Assembly: GCF_039710355.1 (NCBI RefSeq)
Contig: NZ_JBDKWZ010000012.1
Coordinates: forward strand, 1 to 64,000
Source of the DNA: Rapidithrix thailandica
GTDB taxonomy: Bacteria; Bacteroidota; Bacteroidia; Cytophagales; Flammeovirgaceae
Direction: 5' to 3'
DNA length: 64,000 nt
A program made the position numbers and the translations under genes. Under the pieces are notes generated by a model that was given only the letters and a program-made list of their open reading frames with translations, made no database searches and was not told the origin of the DNA. The number at the start of each line of letters is the position of its first letter. The first letter of the stretch is position 1. Below are positions 17,046 to 25,900 of the stretch, piece by piece.

Positions 17046-17642
17046 TTATTTTTTGCATTTTATTATCGGTTGTTCATCCAAGTCTAATGGCATTCCCCCG
17101 TCTAACAATTTATTTAGCTTATTGATATTATCTACAAAATTAGTTTTTACATAGTTTAAGCCAGCTTCTTGTGCCACATACAATGTTCGATTGTTCAGAG
17201 TTACAATATTTTGCCCCCCATTTAATTCCATTACATTTAGCTGTAATCCATTAGGTAATTTTCCCTCTTTTGCGGTTTGCTCTATGGCTTCTTTCGATGT
17301 TTTTCCCCTCCAAGGCCCCTCATTAAATTTATCACTAATAGAATTCTGAGTAAATTGAATATCCCAGGGATCCATTAGCCCAAGTGGGTCTATTCTCATG
17401 TTACTACCACTGACATACCCATAAATATTCGGATTGTTCCCCGCCAAGCCAATCGGATCCTGGGAAATATACATCCCACTGTTTCCATCGTAATACCGGA
17501 AGCGGTTGTACATTAAGCCATCCAACTCTGCATCTTCGTACTGCCCCTGGTTCCGGAAAGGAATGAAGTGTTGCTCTCCTTTGGTTTGGCTGCGGATATT
17601 GCCATAAATATTGTATTCCACCTCCCAAACAAGATTCCCCAC
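17046..17642 (-). CDS. Orphan Rhs tip 2 with polymorphic toxin domain
   Basis: This 198-residue frame starts at a GTG, and core homology continues upstream in frame to about 17697 (SIVTDYIGKPIAAYNGVGN). Core residues run to about 90, with DPIGLAGNNPNIYGYV and DPLGL. Its core matches the full-length Rhs protein much more closely than it matches tips 1 and 3. The toxin end has FTQNSISDKFNEG and VTLNNRTLYVAQEAG, parallel to tip 1. No promoter is visible, because a terminator lies directly upstream at 17734-17769. Confidence 0.8.
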   Translation of the reverse strand: MGNLVWEVEYNIYGNIRSQTKGEQHFIPFRNQGQYEDAELDGLMYNRFRYYDGNSGMYISQDPIGLAGNNPNIYGYVSGSNMRIDPLGLMDPWDIQFTQNSISDKFNEGPWRGKTSKEAIEQTAKEGKLPNGLQLNVMELNGGQNIVTLNNRTLYVAQEAGLNYVKTNFVDNINKLNKLLDGGMPLDLDEQPIIKCKK

Positions 17643-17733
17643 TCCGTTGTAGGCGGCAATGGGTTTGCCAATGTAATCGGTGACAATGCTGCTGGGCCCC
17701 TATTTTGATGGTCTTTGTAGAAGAGGGAGATAT

Positions 17734-17769
17734 AAAAAAGCCCATGAGTCATTATTCATGGGCTTTTTT
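17734..17769 (-). terminator. Strong bidirectional intrinsic terminator
   Basis: AAAAAAGCCCATGA pairs with TCATGGGCTTTTTT around a loop of about eight bases. It lies just past the truncated immunity-like gene at 17853 and before orphan tip 2. Confidence 0.85.
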
Positions 17770-17852
17770 GATCAACTTTAGAATAAGATATTTTTAGCTC
17801 ATTAAACTATTGTCTGTTGCATTCCCATCAAACCACCCTAAGTGTTTAGCTT

Positions 17853-18251
17853 TTAGTAATAGGCATAAAAGCAGTTATCAATTAAAGTAAGCAAGCCATC
17901 AACCCGGTCATCTTTAATCTTTACACACTGAGATTCGAGCGCTTTTAATTCTTGAAAAACACCTGCATCTTCTTGCTCCATTTTTTCAAAGGTCTCACTA
18001 TTTATAAGTGATAAGGTAGCGATGAGAAGCCGTTCAAATTCCGGATCTGTTTTTTTAAGTTGATACCCCTTTATGAACTCCATCGCATTTTCTAAAATAA
18101 ATCCTTGGTAATGCTCATGCGTGTCAAATAACAATGATAAATTTTCCTGAACTTTATATATCTGACAGGCATCTTCGTATTTAGAAGATAAAGCGATTAA
18201 TTGCTTACTTTTTAAGTCCAATATTGAAAAACTTAATTCCTCAAAAAACAC
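17853..18251 (-). CDS. Immunity-like protein, 5' end cut by an IS element
   Basis: The 132-residue frame uses a GTG start, but the same frame stays open upstream through SLGVPQNFLLEKGFFETRKV to the edge of the IS3 element at 18367. The original gene was therefore longer, and its start has been replaced by the IS. The protein is helical, with a conserved-looking C-terminus rich in Glu and Asp, and I do not recognise it. Its place in the tip-immunity series suggests an immunity gene whose toxin tip was lost. Whether the shortened form is made is unknown. Confidence 0.55.
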   Translation of the reverse strand: MFFEELSFSILDLKSKQLIALSSKYEDACQIYKVQENLSLLFDTHEHYQGFILENAMEFIKGYQLKKTDPEFERLLIATLSLINSETFEKMEQEDAGVFQELKALESQCVKIKDDRVDGLLTLIDNCFYAYY

Positions 18252-18431
18252 TTTTTTCTCTCTTTTTATTTTTAGGAGAAGTTGTTCAAGTGGTTTCTTA
18301 TCAAAATGAACTTTACGAGTTTCAAAAAAGCCCTTTTCAAGGAGGAAATTTTGAGGAACCCCTAAGCTGATGTTTCCCCAAAAATTCGGACAGTAAATTA
18401 AGTTTAAAAATAAACAATTAAATTTACTGAT

Positions 18432-18710
18432 ATGACGAGAAGGAAATTCACATCGGCTTTTAAGACCAAGGTAGTTTTGGCAGTCTTAAAAGAGCGGGAA
18501 AGTTTATCGGAACTTGCCCAAAAGTATGAGGTTCACCCCCAGCAGATCAGGACATGGAAACGGGAATTTCTAAAAGGCGCAGAAAATGTATTCAGCCATG
18601 GTGAAAAGAAAAGCGCCAGGACGGAAGCCGAAGAAAAAGAAGAAAAGTTATTGAAAATCATCGGCCGGCAAAAAGTGGAACTTGATTTTTTAAAAAAAGC
18701 CTTGTCGTGA
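18432..18710 (+). CDS. IS3-family transposase OrfA
   Basis: This 92-residue protein is the DNA-binding part of an IS3-family transposase. A helix-turn-helix covers about residues 8-50 (KTKVVLAVLKERESLSELAQ and EVHPQQIRTWKREF). A leucine-zipper-like helix covers residues 65-92. It overlaps the start of orfB by a GTGA, consistent with programmed -1 frameshifting in this family. orfA is intact, but orfB is not. Confidence 0.9.
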   Translation: MTRRKFTSAFKTKVVLAVLKERESLSELAQKYEVHPQQIRTWKREFLKGAENVFSHGEKKSARTEAEEKEEKLLKIIGRQKVELDFLKKALS

Positions 18711-19582
18711 AAAAAACAGTACCGGAACGCAAGTCCATGATAGACAAGGATTATGCAAGCCTGAGCCTGGTACAACATGTGTTTTATTGTCGATAAGCCG
18801 CTCAAGCCTGTATTACAAGCCCTGTGGGGAATCCGGGCTGAACCTTGAGTTGATGCGCTTGATGGATGCACACTACCTGGACCACCCCTACAAAGGAGCC
18901 GGTCGCATGCACACCTGGCTGACCAAAGACCTCGGGTATAAAGTCAGCCTGAACCGTATAGAACGCCTGTATTACAGAAAAATGGGGTTGCGTTCATTGC
19001 TGCCTGGTCCCCATACTTCCAAACCGAGCCAGGAAAACCCGGTGTACCCCCTACCTTTTGAGGGGCCTGGAAATCAGTCACCCCAATCAAGTGTGGGCCA
19101 CCGACATTACATATATACCGATGAAAAACGGATTTATGTACCTGATGGCCATCATCGACCTGTACAGCCGTTATGTGGTACACTGGTCGGTATCCAACAG
19201 CATGGAGGCCGAATGGTGCACCAAGGTCTTTAAGGAAGCTGTGGAAAGACAGGGAGCCCCCAAGATTTTAAATACCGATCAGGGCAGCCAGTTTACCAGC
19301 GAGGTTTTTAGCAAAGCAGTGCTGGCACACAGCCAGCTTTCCATGGACGGCAAAGGAAGGGCCACCGACAATGCCTTTATAGAAAGGCTATGGAGAACGG
19401 TAAAATATGAAAAGGTATATTTGGAGCCCCCTACCGATGGGGTGCACCTTTATCACATACTGCACAGCTTTTTTGATGAATACAACCATAAAAGAAGGCA
19501 CAACAGCATTGAAGATGACAGACCAAAGGATCGGTATTTCTCTTGTAACCCACCCCGTAATAATCAAGTCCGGGCGGCTTAA
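18707..19582 (+). pseudogene. IS3-family transposase OrfB, two frameshifts
   Basis: This is the rve-type integrase catalytic part. The DDE residues are visible in ATDITYIPM, NTDQGSQFTS and the final NAFIERLWRTVKYE. The reading frame is broken twice. A base is missing near 18777 (between VQ and CVLLSISRSS). One extra C sits in the five-C run at about 19047-19051 (between NPVYP and YLLRGLE). The second could be a sequencing error in a homopolymer, but two breaks make real decay more likely. No transposition is expected from this copy. Confidence 0.85.
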
Positions 19583-19721
19583 AAGAAAAATAGCAAACTA
19601 AGAAATGAGCAAGAACTGTCTGAAACATTGGGGGGAGATCAGTTCCTGAAATGGGAATTTTTAACCCAAAGGATGAAATTTAAACATGCTCTAAAACTAA
19701 GTATTTTGTAGAAAAGAGACT

Positions 19722-20801
19722 TCAAGGTAAAAAAGGAGGGGTGTACTCTGAAGGTTTCAATTGTATGGTGATATTATCGGGAACCCTTCCTTTTATTTCT
19801 TTCAGGGGATTATGAGCTAAAGTTATCAAACACTTTCCCTTTATTTTATACAACCACTCTGTATCAAACTCCTTAATTTGATTTCCCGCTAGATGGAGTT
19901 CTTCTAAAAAAATCAACTCCTCATCAATCTCCTCAATCAAATTACAAGAAAGGTACAAGTATTTTAAACTGTGTGAAGGGATATTTTCTATTTTTCTAAT
20001 CTCATTAAAATGCAATATCAAAACCTCCAAGTTTAATAAATTTTCCAAGCCTTTGATTTGCTCAATTGGGTTATAAGCGAGGTTTAATTCCTTAAGTTGT
20101 GATAAGTTATTTAAACCTTGCAGTTGTAGAATTCGGTTTGAACTCAAATCTAAAGTTTCTAACGTTTCTAAGTGATTCAAACCTTCAATCTTGGTAATCT
20201 GGGATGAACTTAGACTAAGCTCTCTGAGTTGATTCATCTTCTCAAACCCCTTTATCCCTGCTATCGGATTGTTACCCAAATCTAATACTTCTAACCTAGG
20301 AAATCTTTCCAACCCTGTAATTTGACTAATTCCACAACCATTTAATAGTAATGTTTTGAGGGAAGGAATAGCACAAATATTGTCAATATTATCAATTTTG
20401 TTGCCATCCAAATCTAACACCTTCAGACACTTAAGACATTCCAACCCTTCAATAGAATTAATATCTATACATCCTAAGACTAATTTTTTAAGACAAGATA
20501 ATGTTGTTATTTCTTCTAGTTTTGAGATACGGTTACGAGACAAGTCTAATTCTTCAAGTCGTGTGAATGTTTTTATCCCTTCTATATTTTTAATCTCACA
20601 TTCTATTAGAGATAAGACTCTCAGGTGTTTGGCAATAGGTGACAACCTATGTAAGTGTTGAAGTTTAACTTCTTCCAGATATAATGCTACAATATTTCCA
20701 AACATATCTACACTGTAGGTATGTTTATCTTCTATAGGTAGATTAGATTCTATTAATTCTATATTAAAATCTCTTTCTAGTTTCTTGATAAATTCACTCA
20801 T
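19722..20801 (-). CDS. Leucine-rich-repeat protein, candidate immunity to Rhs tip 3
   Basis: This 359-residue protein has a short N-terminal cap. About 13 leucine-rich repeats of 20-22 residues then run from about residue 45 to 340, of the SDS22-like form LxxLxLxxNxIxxIxGL. It has no signal peptide, so it is cytoplasmic. The start ATG overlaps the stop of orphan tip 3 by one base (TAATG), which couples the two. LRR proteins are versatile binders, and immunity by wrapping the toxin is plausible. A general LRR role cannot be excluded, but the coupling argues for immunity. Confidence 0.7.
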   Translation of the reverse strand: MSEFIKKLERDFNIELIESNLPIEDKHTYSVDMFGNIVALYLEEVKLQHLHRLSPIAKHLRVLSLIECEIKNIEGIKTFTRLEELDLSRNRISKLEEITTLSCLKKLVLGCIDINSIEGLECLKCLKVLDLDGNKIDNIDNICAIPSLKTLLLNGCGISQITGLERFPRLEVLDLGNNPIAGIKGFEKMNQLRELSLSSSQITKIEGLNHLETLETLDLSSNRILQLQGLNNLSQLKELNLAYNPIEQIKGLENLLNLEVLILHFNEIRKIENIPSHSLKYLYLSCNLIEEIDEELIFLEELHLAGNQIKEFDTEWLYKIKGKCLITLAHNPLKEIKGRVPDNITIQLKPSEYTPPFLP

Positions 20802-21535
20802 TAGTTACAACCCTTTAAACTCTTAAACTTTGCTGCATTATCTTTTCCTTTTGGATTTATATTTGCCCCCAATCTTCTAAGTACCTCTTCTGCATATGAA
20901 AAACAGTCCATTTTATTAAGTTTGTATTTTTTTCCTGTATATTTATTCTTTATATCACTTACAGCACTTACCGCATCGTCTCCTTCTTTTTTAACTATTA
21001 CATCTATGGAGTCAACTATATCATTATCATTTCCAATATATTTGTCTGTCTTAATTAATATTTTATTATTACTATTCTTAGTAAGGTGCGTTACATTCTC
21101 TTCTTCCGTACCAGGAAATGCAACTTTATAATGAACTTGATTATTTCTTTTATAAAAGAATTTTATTAATTGAGCCTTTAATTCTGTGAGCCCCAATACA
21201 TCCACCCAAACATTACTATCACTGACATACGCATAAATATTCGGATTATTTCCTACTAACCCAATCGGATCCTGCGAAATATACGTTCCCGATTCAGGCG
21301 AATAGTACCGGAAGCGGTTGTAGTACAAGCCTGTCTCTGCATCCTCGTACTGGCCTTGGTAACGGAAGGGACAGTCTTGAATTGAGCCTCTTTCCAGGGT
21401 TCGGATCTTTCCATAGATGTCCAATTCGGCTTGCCAAACCAGGTTGCCTACATGGTTGTACATCAGGCATGGAGTACCCAAATAGTCTGAGACGGTGGAA
21501 TAGGTTTCTCCTTTTACGATCTTGGCACTTGGCAC
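20801..21535 (-). CDS. Orphan Rhs tip 3 with papain-like toxin candidate
   Basis: The 244-residue frame starts at a GTG. Core homology extends in frame upstream to about 21577 (ENLITWVFDEGSF). The core includes DYLGTPCLMYNHVGNLVWQA and DPIGLVGNNPNIYAYV, the same core type as tip 1. The toxin end (about residues 115-244) has VHYKVAFPG and later KMDCFSYAEEVLRRLGANI. A His before a Cys in this setting suggests a permuted papain or NlpC/P60-like enzyme. That is a weak call from two motifs. Confidence 0.75.
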   Translation of the reverse strand: MPSAKIVKGETYSTVSDYLGTPCLMYNHVGNLVWQAELDIYGKIRTLERGSIQDCPFRYQGQYEDAETGLYYNRFRYYSPESGTYISQDPIGLVGNNPNIYAYVSDSNVWVDVLGLTELKAQLIKFFYKRNNQVHYKVAFPGTEEENVTHLTKNSNNKILIKTDKYIGNDNDIVDSIDVIVKKEGDDAVSAVSDIKNKYTGKKYKLNKMDCFSYAEEVLRRLGANINPKGKDNAAKFKSLKGCN

Positions 21536-21610
21536 AAAACTCCCTTCGTCAAAGACCCAGGTGATCAGGTTTTCTGTGAGAGAAAATTATTACTTTATAT
21601 TTCCTCCATC

Positions 21611-21652
21611 AAAAAGTGGATGCCTCAGAGCTATTTACCCAAGACATCCACC
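21611..21652 (-). terminator. Intrinsic terminator after the main Rhs immunity gene
   Basis: On the minus strand GTGGATG pairs with CATCCAC across a loop of about 20 bases, and five T follow. It sits 60 bases past the gene at 21714 and before orphan tip 3. Confidence 0.65.
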
Positions 21653-21713
21653 ATTTATTAAAAGAAACCAATTATTTTGATCAATTTATAACTCTGTCAA
21701 ATAGACGATATAA

Positions 21714-22823
21714 CTACTCTAAGTAACTATGTATATCATATATGTCATTAATTTTCTCTTTTTTTATGCCCTTAGGTATTAACCCGGCATAAAGCATTGA
21801 GTAAGTATGGGTTTTATACTCATTAAGCGCATCATATAAAAACATCTGTACAGGATTTAGTTGATTTACAGAGACAATTTCTCCTTTTCCCAGAAAATCT
21901 TTGTAAACTATACTTGTAATGTCTTCTAATAAATATTTATGAGGAGGGAAGTCAATCTCAAATTCAGGATTATATGAGTCCCTAAGAGCAGTGTACCCTT
22001 CTAATATATTTGATAACACTTCAATCTTCCTCTTAATACTTTTATCTGAATTGGCTATAAAATAAGAACAAGCAGATAATACAGAAGAATAGCCATTGGC
22101 CCAGGAGATACTTGTTTCTTTATTATTTTGTATGAGGGATAACAAAATGTTTTCATCACATTGCTTCCCTAAAAAGCCTAAAGAGGTGTCTATAAACCCA
22201 TCTGTAATACTTGGTAACCTGATGTCTTTGTAGGTTATATCAATCTGACTTTTGTATTTTAAATATCCTATGCCAATTAAAATATCATGGACAAAACCCT
22301 GATTGACTACTTCTTCATCTATCAGACCAAGTAATTTAGGTAAAACTTGCAGTGGTTTTCCAAAAATACTATCATAATAGGCTATTGACCCTATATTCTC
22401 TTTCTGAAAGTTGTCTGAAAAATGTTTGAAATATAGCTTCTTAAATTCTAGGTATGCTAAATATTCTTCCTGATCAAAAGTCTCTATCGCTTTAGAAGCT
22501 AACGAGTAACGAATGGGAGTAACTAGTAAATTAGCCGTATCCCTTATATGTTCTGAAAATATGTATTCTAAAAAATAGAGAATGACCATTTTATATTTTG
22601 TATTCAAATTTTTAGCTAAATAATCATCTATACATTCCATAACGGGATAAATTACATTGTATATCCTGTATTGATGTTTGATATTCGCAGCCAAATCCGA
22701 ATAGAGAAATAACTCTACATCCTCTATAGAATCACTTGTCGTAAAAAGGTATTCCAATTGGACAGGTACCTCTTCAAAAGCTTGTTTATAAGGATAATTA
22801 TATAGTTTCCAATCTATTTTCAT
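21714..22823 (-). CDS. Candidate immunity protein for the full-length Rhs toxin
   Basis: This 369-residue soluble protein is almost wholly helical, with repeating Leu and aromatic positions that suggest a HEAT-like array. I do not recognise its family. It is the first gene downstream of the full-length Rhs toxin, 121 bases away and in the same direction, where the cognate immunity gene is expected. It is large for an immunity protein. Confidence 0.6.
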   Translation of the reverse strand: MKIDWKLYNYPYKQAFEEVPVQLEYLFTTSDSIEDVELFLYSDLAANIKHQYRIYNVIYPVMECIDDYLAKNLNTKYKMVILYFLEYIFSEHIRDTANLLVTPIRYSLASKAIETFDQEEYLAYLEFKKLYFKHFSDNFQKENIGSIAYYDSIFGKPLQVLPKLLGLIDEEVVNQGFVHDILIGIGYLKYKSQIDITYKDIRLPSITDGFIDTSLGFLGKQCDENILLSLIQNNKETSISWANGYSSVLSACSYFIANSDKSIKRKIEVLSNILEGYTALRDSYNPEFEIDFPPHKYLLEDITSIVYKDFLGKGEIVSVNQLNPVQMFLYDALNEYKTHTYSMLYAGLIPKGIKKEKINDIYDIHSYLE

Positions 22824-22944
22824 ACAACTTTAAACAAATACAATTTGTACTAATAAATTCTTTTGCTGTGCTTTTCTTATTATCAACTTTTAATCATTAC
22901 ATACCGTGGACTATAGGTGCTAACACGTATTTTTTGATCAATAA

Positions 22945-25900
22945 TTAAGAACAACCTATTTTAGGATACTTAACTGTTTTTCCTCTATAGTTATATTCAA
23001 TTTCCATTTTATTTTTAATTGCAAATTCATCCATTCTTATATCACAGAAATCACAAGGGGCTATCCCTTGAATGGGAATTGTTTTTCCTTTTGCTCTTAT
23101 AAAAGTAGGCTCAGAGTTAATTACCAATTTTGAACCTTCTAATTTGCTACCCTGAGTTGAATTTATATGTCTCAAAATTTTCTGTTCGGAATCTCCTGTT
23201 CTACCAGCAATGGTTTTTGCTTTAGGGTCAGGTTTCATATTGCCTTTTTCTAAAAGCTCTCCATTAGAGCCATATAAAAACCAAGAAGTTTTATTTAATC
23301 CAAAAACATCCACCCAAACATTGCTATCGCTGACATAAGCATAAATATTCGGATTGTTCCCTGCCAAGCCAATCGGATCTTGGGAAATATACATCCCACT
23401 ATTTCCATCGTAATATCGGAAGCGGTTGTACATTAAGCCATCCAGCTCTGTATCTTCGTATTGTCCTTGGTAACGGAAGGGAATAAAATGCGCTGCTCCT
23501 TTGGTTTGGCTGCGGATATTGCCGTAAATATCGTATTCCACCTCCCAAACAAGGTTCCCCACTCCGTTGTAGGCGGCAATGGGTTTGCCGATGTAATCGG
23601 TGACAATGCTGTACACATCCTCTTGGGTGATTTTGGTGGAGGGCACAAAACTCCCTTCGTCAAAGACCCAAGTGATCAGGTTTTCTACCGGTTCGGCTTT
23701 GTCCAAACTGAGCATTCCCAACTCATCGGCCACCGTCTGTGGCCGGTCTTTTAAGGCATAACGCCACTCGTGCAAAGGTACGTTCCCGTCCCATACAAAC
23801 CTAGTGATCTCTTCGGTGGCATGGTTGAGTTTGGCCGTTCTTCTACCCAAGGCATCGTATTCGAAAGAGACCTCCGTGCCGTCCGGACGCTTTACGCTTT
23901 GCAACATCCCGTTGGCCTGCCAGGTGTAGTACCAGTCCCCGTGCTTCCAACGGGGTGCACCGGAACCTTGCCGGGCTTTGTTCTGCAAATAGCCCTCTTT
24001 TTCCTCCCGGGTATAGCGCTTTTTCCGTATCTCTTCGGGCGCTCCCCATTCCTTTTCGTCCAGAAACAAACTAAATTTCGGTTGGGACGCTTCTTTTTGT
24101 GAAGCCGGATCTTGGGATTCCAAAGGTACTTCCTCTTTGGTCTTGCGGATCAGGTTGCCTTCTTCATCGTATTGGTAGTACCAGTCCCGGTCTTTGAGCA
24201 GCTTGCCACCCTTGCCGTAGACCTCTTGCTTTTTCGGGTCTTTGTAGAGGTTACCCACCTCATCGGGCAACTTGTAGTCGTAACTGCCGTCCTGGTACTT
24301 GGCCGAAGCCAGGTTGCCAAAGGCATCGTAGGCGTATTGGATCTTGCCCTGGGTCAAGGCATTCAGTGTCTCTTTCAAACGGTGGTTGGCATCCCAATGG
24401 TAACGGTAGTGCCGGTTGTCGTGAAACCCCCGTTTCACCCGTTGGGAGGTCGGTCTTCCCGCCTCGTCATAGGTAAAGGTGGAGGTGATTCCTCCGGTCA
24501 GCTCCCGCTCTATTTCCTGCCCCAAGGCATTGTGTTGTAACTTTGCCTCCCAGGTCTTGCTTTCAGTCTCGCCTTCTTCCTCTGTTTGGACCCGGGCTGT
24601 GGTTCCGGTTCTTCTGCCCAGGGCATCGTAGTTGTTTTGAATATCGGCTCCTAAAGAGGAGGTGATCCGGGTGCGCTGTCCGTCCCGGTTGTAGGTACTG
24701 AGCACTTCGTAGCCCTCTTCTCCCGGCAAGCCCGAGGTCTGTACCTCCCGGATCACCCGGCCCAAGGCATCCCGTTCGATCAAGATCGCGTTCTTCTCCG
24801 TGCGGGCCTCTACCAGCTGCCCGTTTTTGTTGTAGCCATAGGTCTCCCAGCTGCCGTCCTGATGGTCCACCCGGCTGATCCGGCCCAAGGCATCGTATTC
24901 GTATTCCGAAAAGCGTTTGCCCGGCCGCTGTACTTTCAACACCTTGCCCGCACTGTCACGGTCGTACTTACGGGTCAAGCCGTCAAAACCCTCTTCCTCG
25001 ATGATATCTCCCTTCAGGTTCCGGGTAAAGCGGTACCGTTCTTGCCGTTCGTTCTCGACCCTGAGCAATTGCTCCATCTTGTCGTAGTCGAAAAACACCT
25101 TCTTGCCGTTTTCCTCCCGCATCTTCAAGCTGCCCATAGGCGTGTATTCAAAGCGCACATGATGGTGTTTGTCCAGGGCTTCGATCACCTCGTCATAGGC
25201 GTTGTACCGCAGTTGGGTCTGGTTGTGGTCCGCTCCCCGGATGCCCACGACCCGGCCCAAGGCATCGTAGTTGAACTGTTGCTGGCTCTGCCCTTCGGCT
25301 TGTACCGCCCGCACACGGCCCTGGGCATCGTACACCCAACGGGTCGAGTGGCCCATCGCATCGGTAAAGCGTACCAGGTTCTGTTGCTCATCATAGGCCA
25401 GGAGGCTCTTTTGTCCGTTCTGCCGCACTTCTACCAGCAAGTCCTCTTCATCGTATTCAAACATCGTATAGCTGTTGTCCGGCTCCACCACGCTGCCGAG
25501 CAAATGCGGCTTTCCGTCCACATAACTGTAGGTACGGCATTGGCCTTCGGCATCACTGGCCAGGATCAAACGGTCTTCTTCATCGTAGACAAAGCCCTCT
25601 TCGGTACCGTCCGGGTAGACTATGCCCGTGCGGTTGCCCCGCTCGTCATAGGTGTAGCCCGTCAAATTGCCCGCCTCGTCAATCTCCCGGTACAGCTCCA
25701 TAAACTCCGTATACTGCAAAAAGCGGCTGTTGCCCAAGGGGTCTTTTACCTGGGTAACCAACCCTTCCGGGGTATAGTAATAGGTAGTAGTGGCCCCGTT
25801 GGCATCGGTGATGAGGTTATAGCCCTCTTCGGTATGGTACTCAAACCAACCTTCTTGATAGCCTCCGTCTCCCCAGGTGTGTACACAGCGGGATTCGTTA

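Larger units (their letters stand above)
18368..19641 (+). mobile_element. IS3-family insertion sequence, decayed
   Basis: The element is 1274 bp. Imperfect terminal inverted repeats of about 27 bases start TGATGTTTCCCC on the left (18368-18394) and end GGGGGGAGATCA on the right (19615-19641). Both ends share the inner block ACTGTCxGAA in inverted form. It encodes orfA and a frameshifted orfB. I see no clear target-site duplication, as the flanks are AAGC and GTTC. One end may therefore have been rearranged after insertion. Confidence 0.8.
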
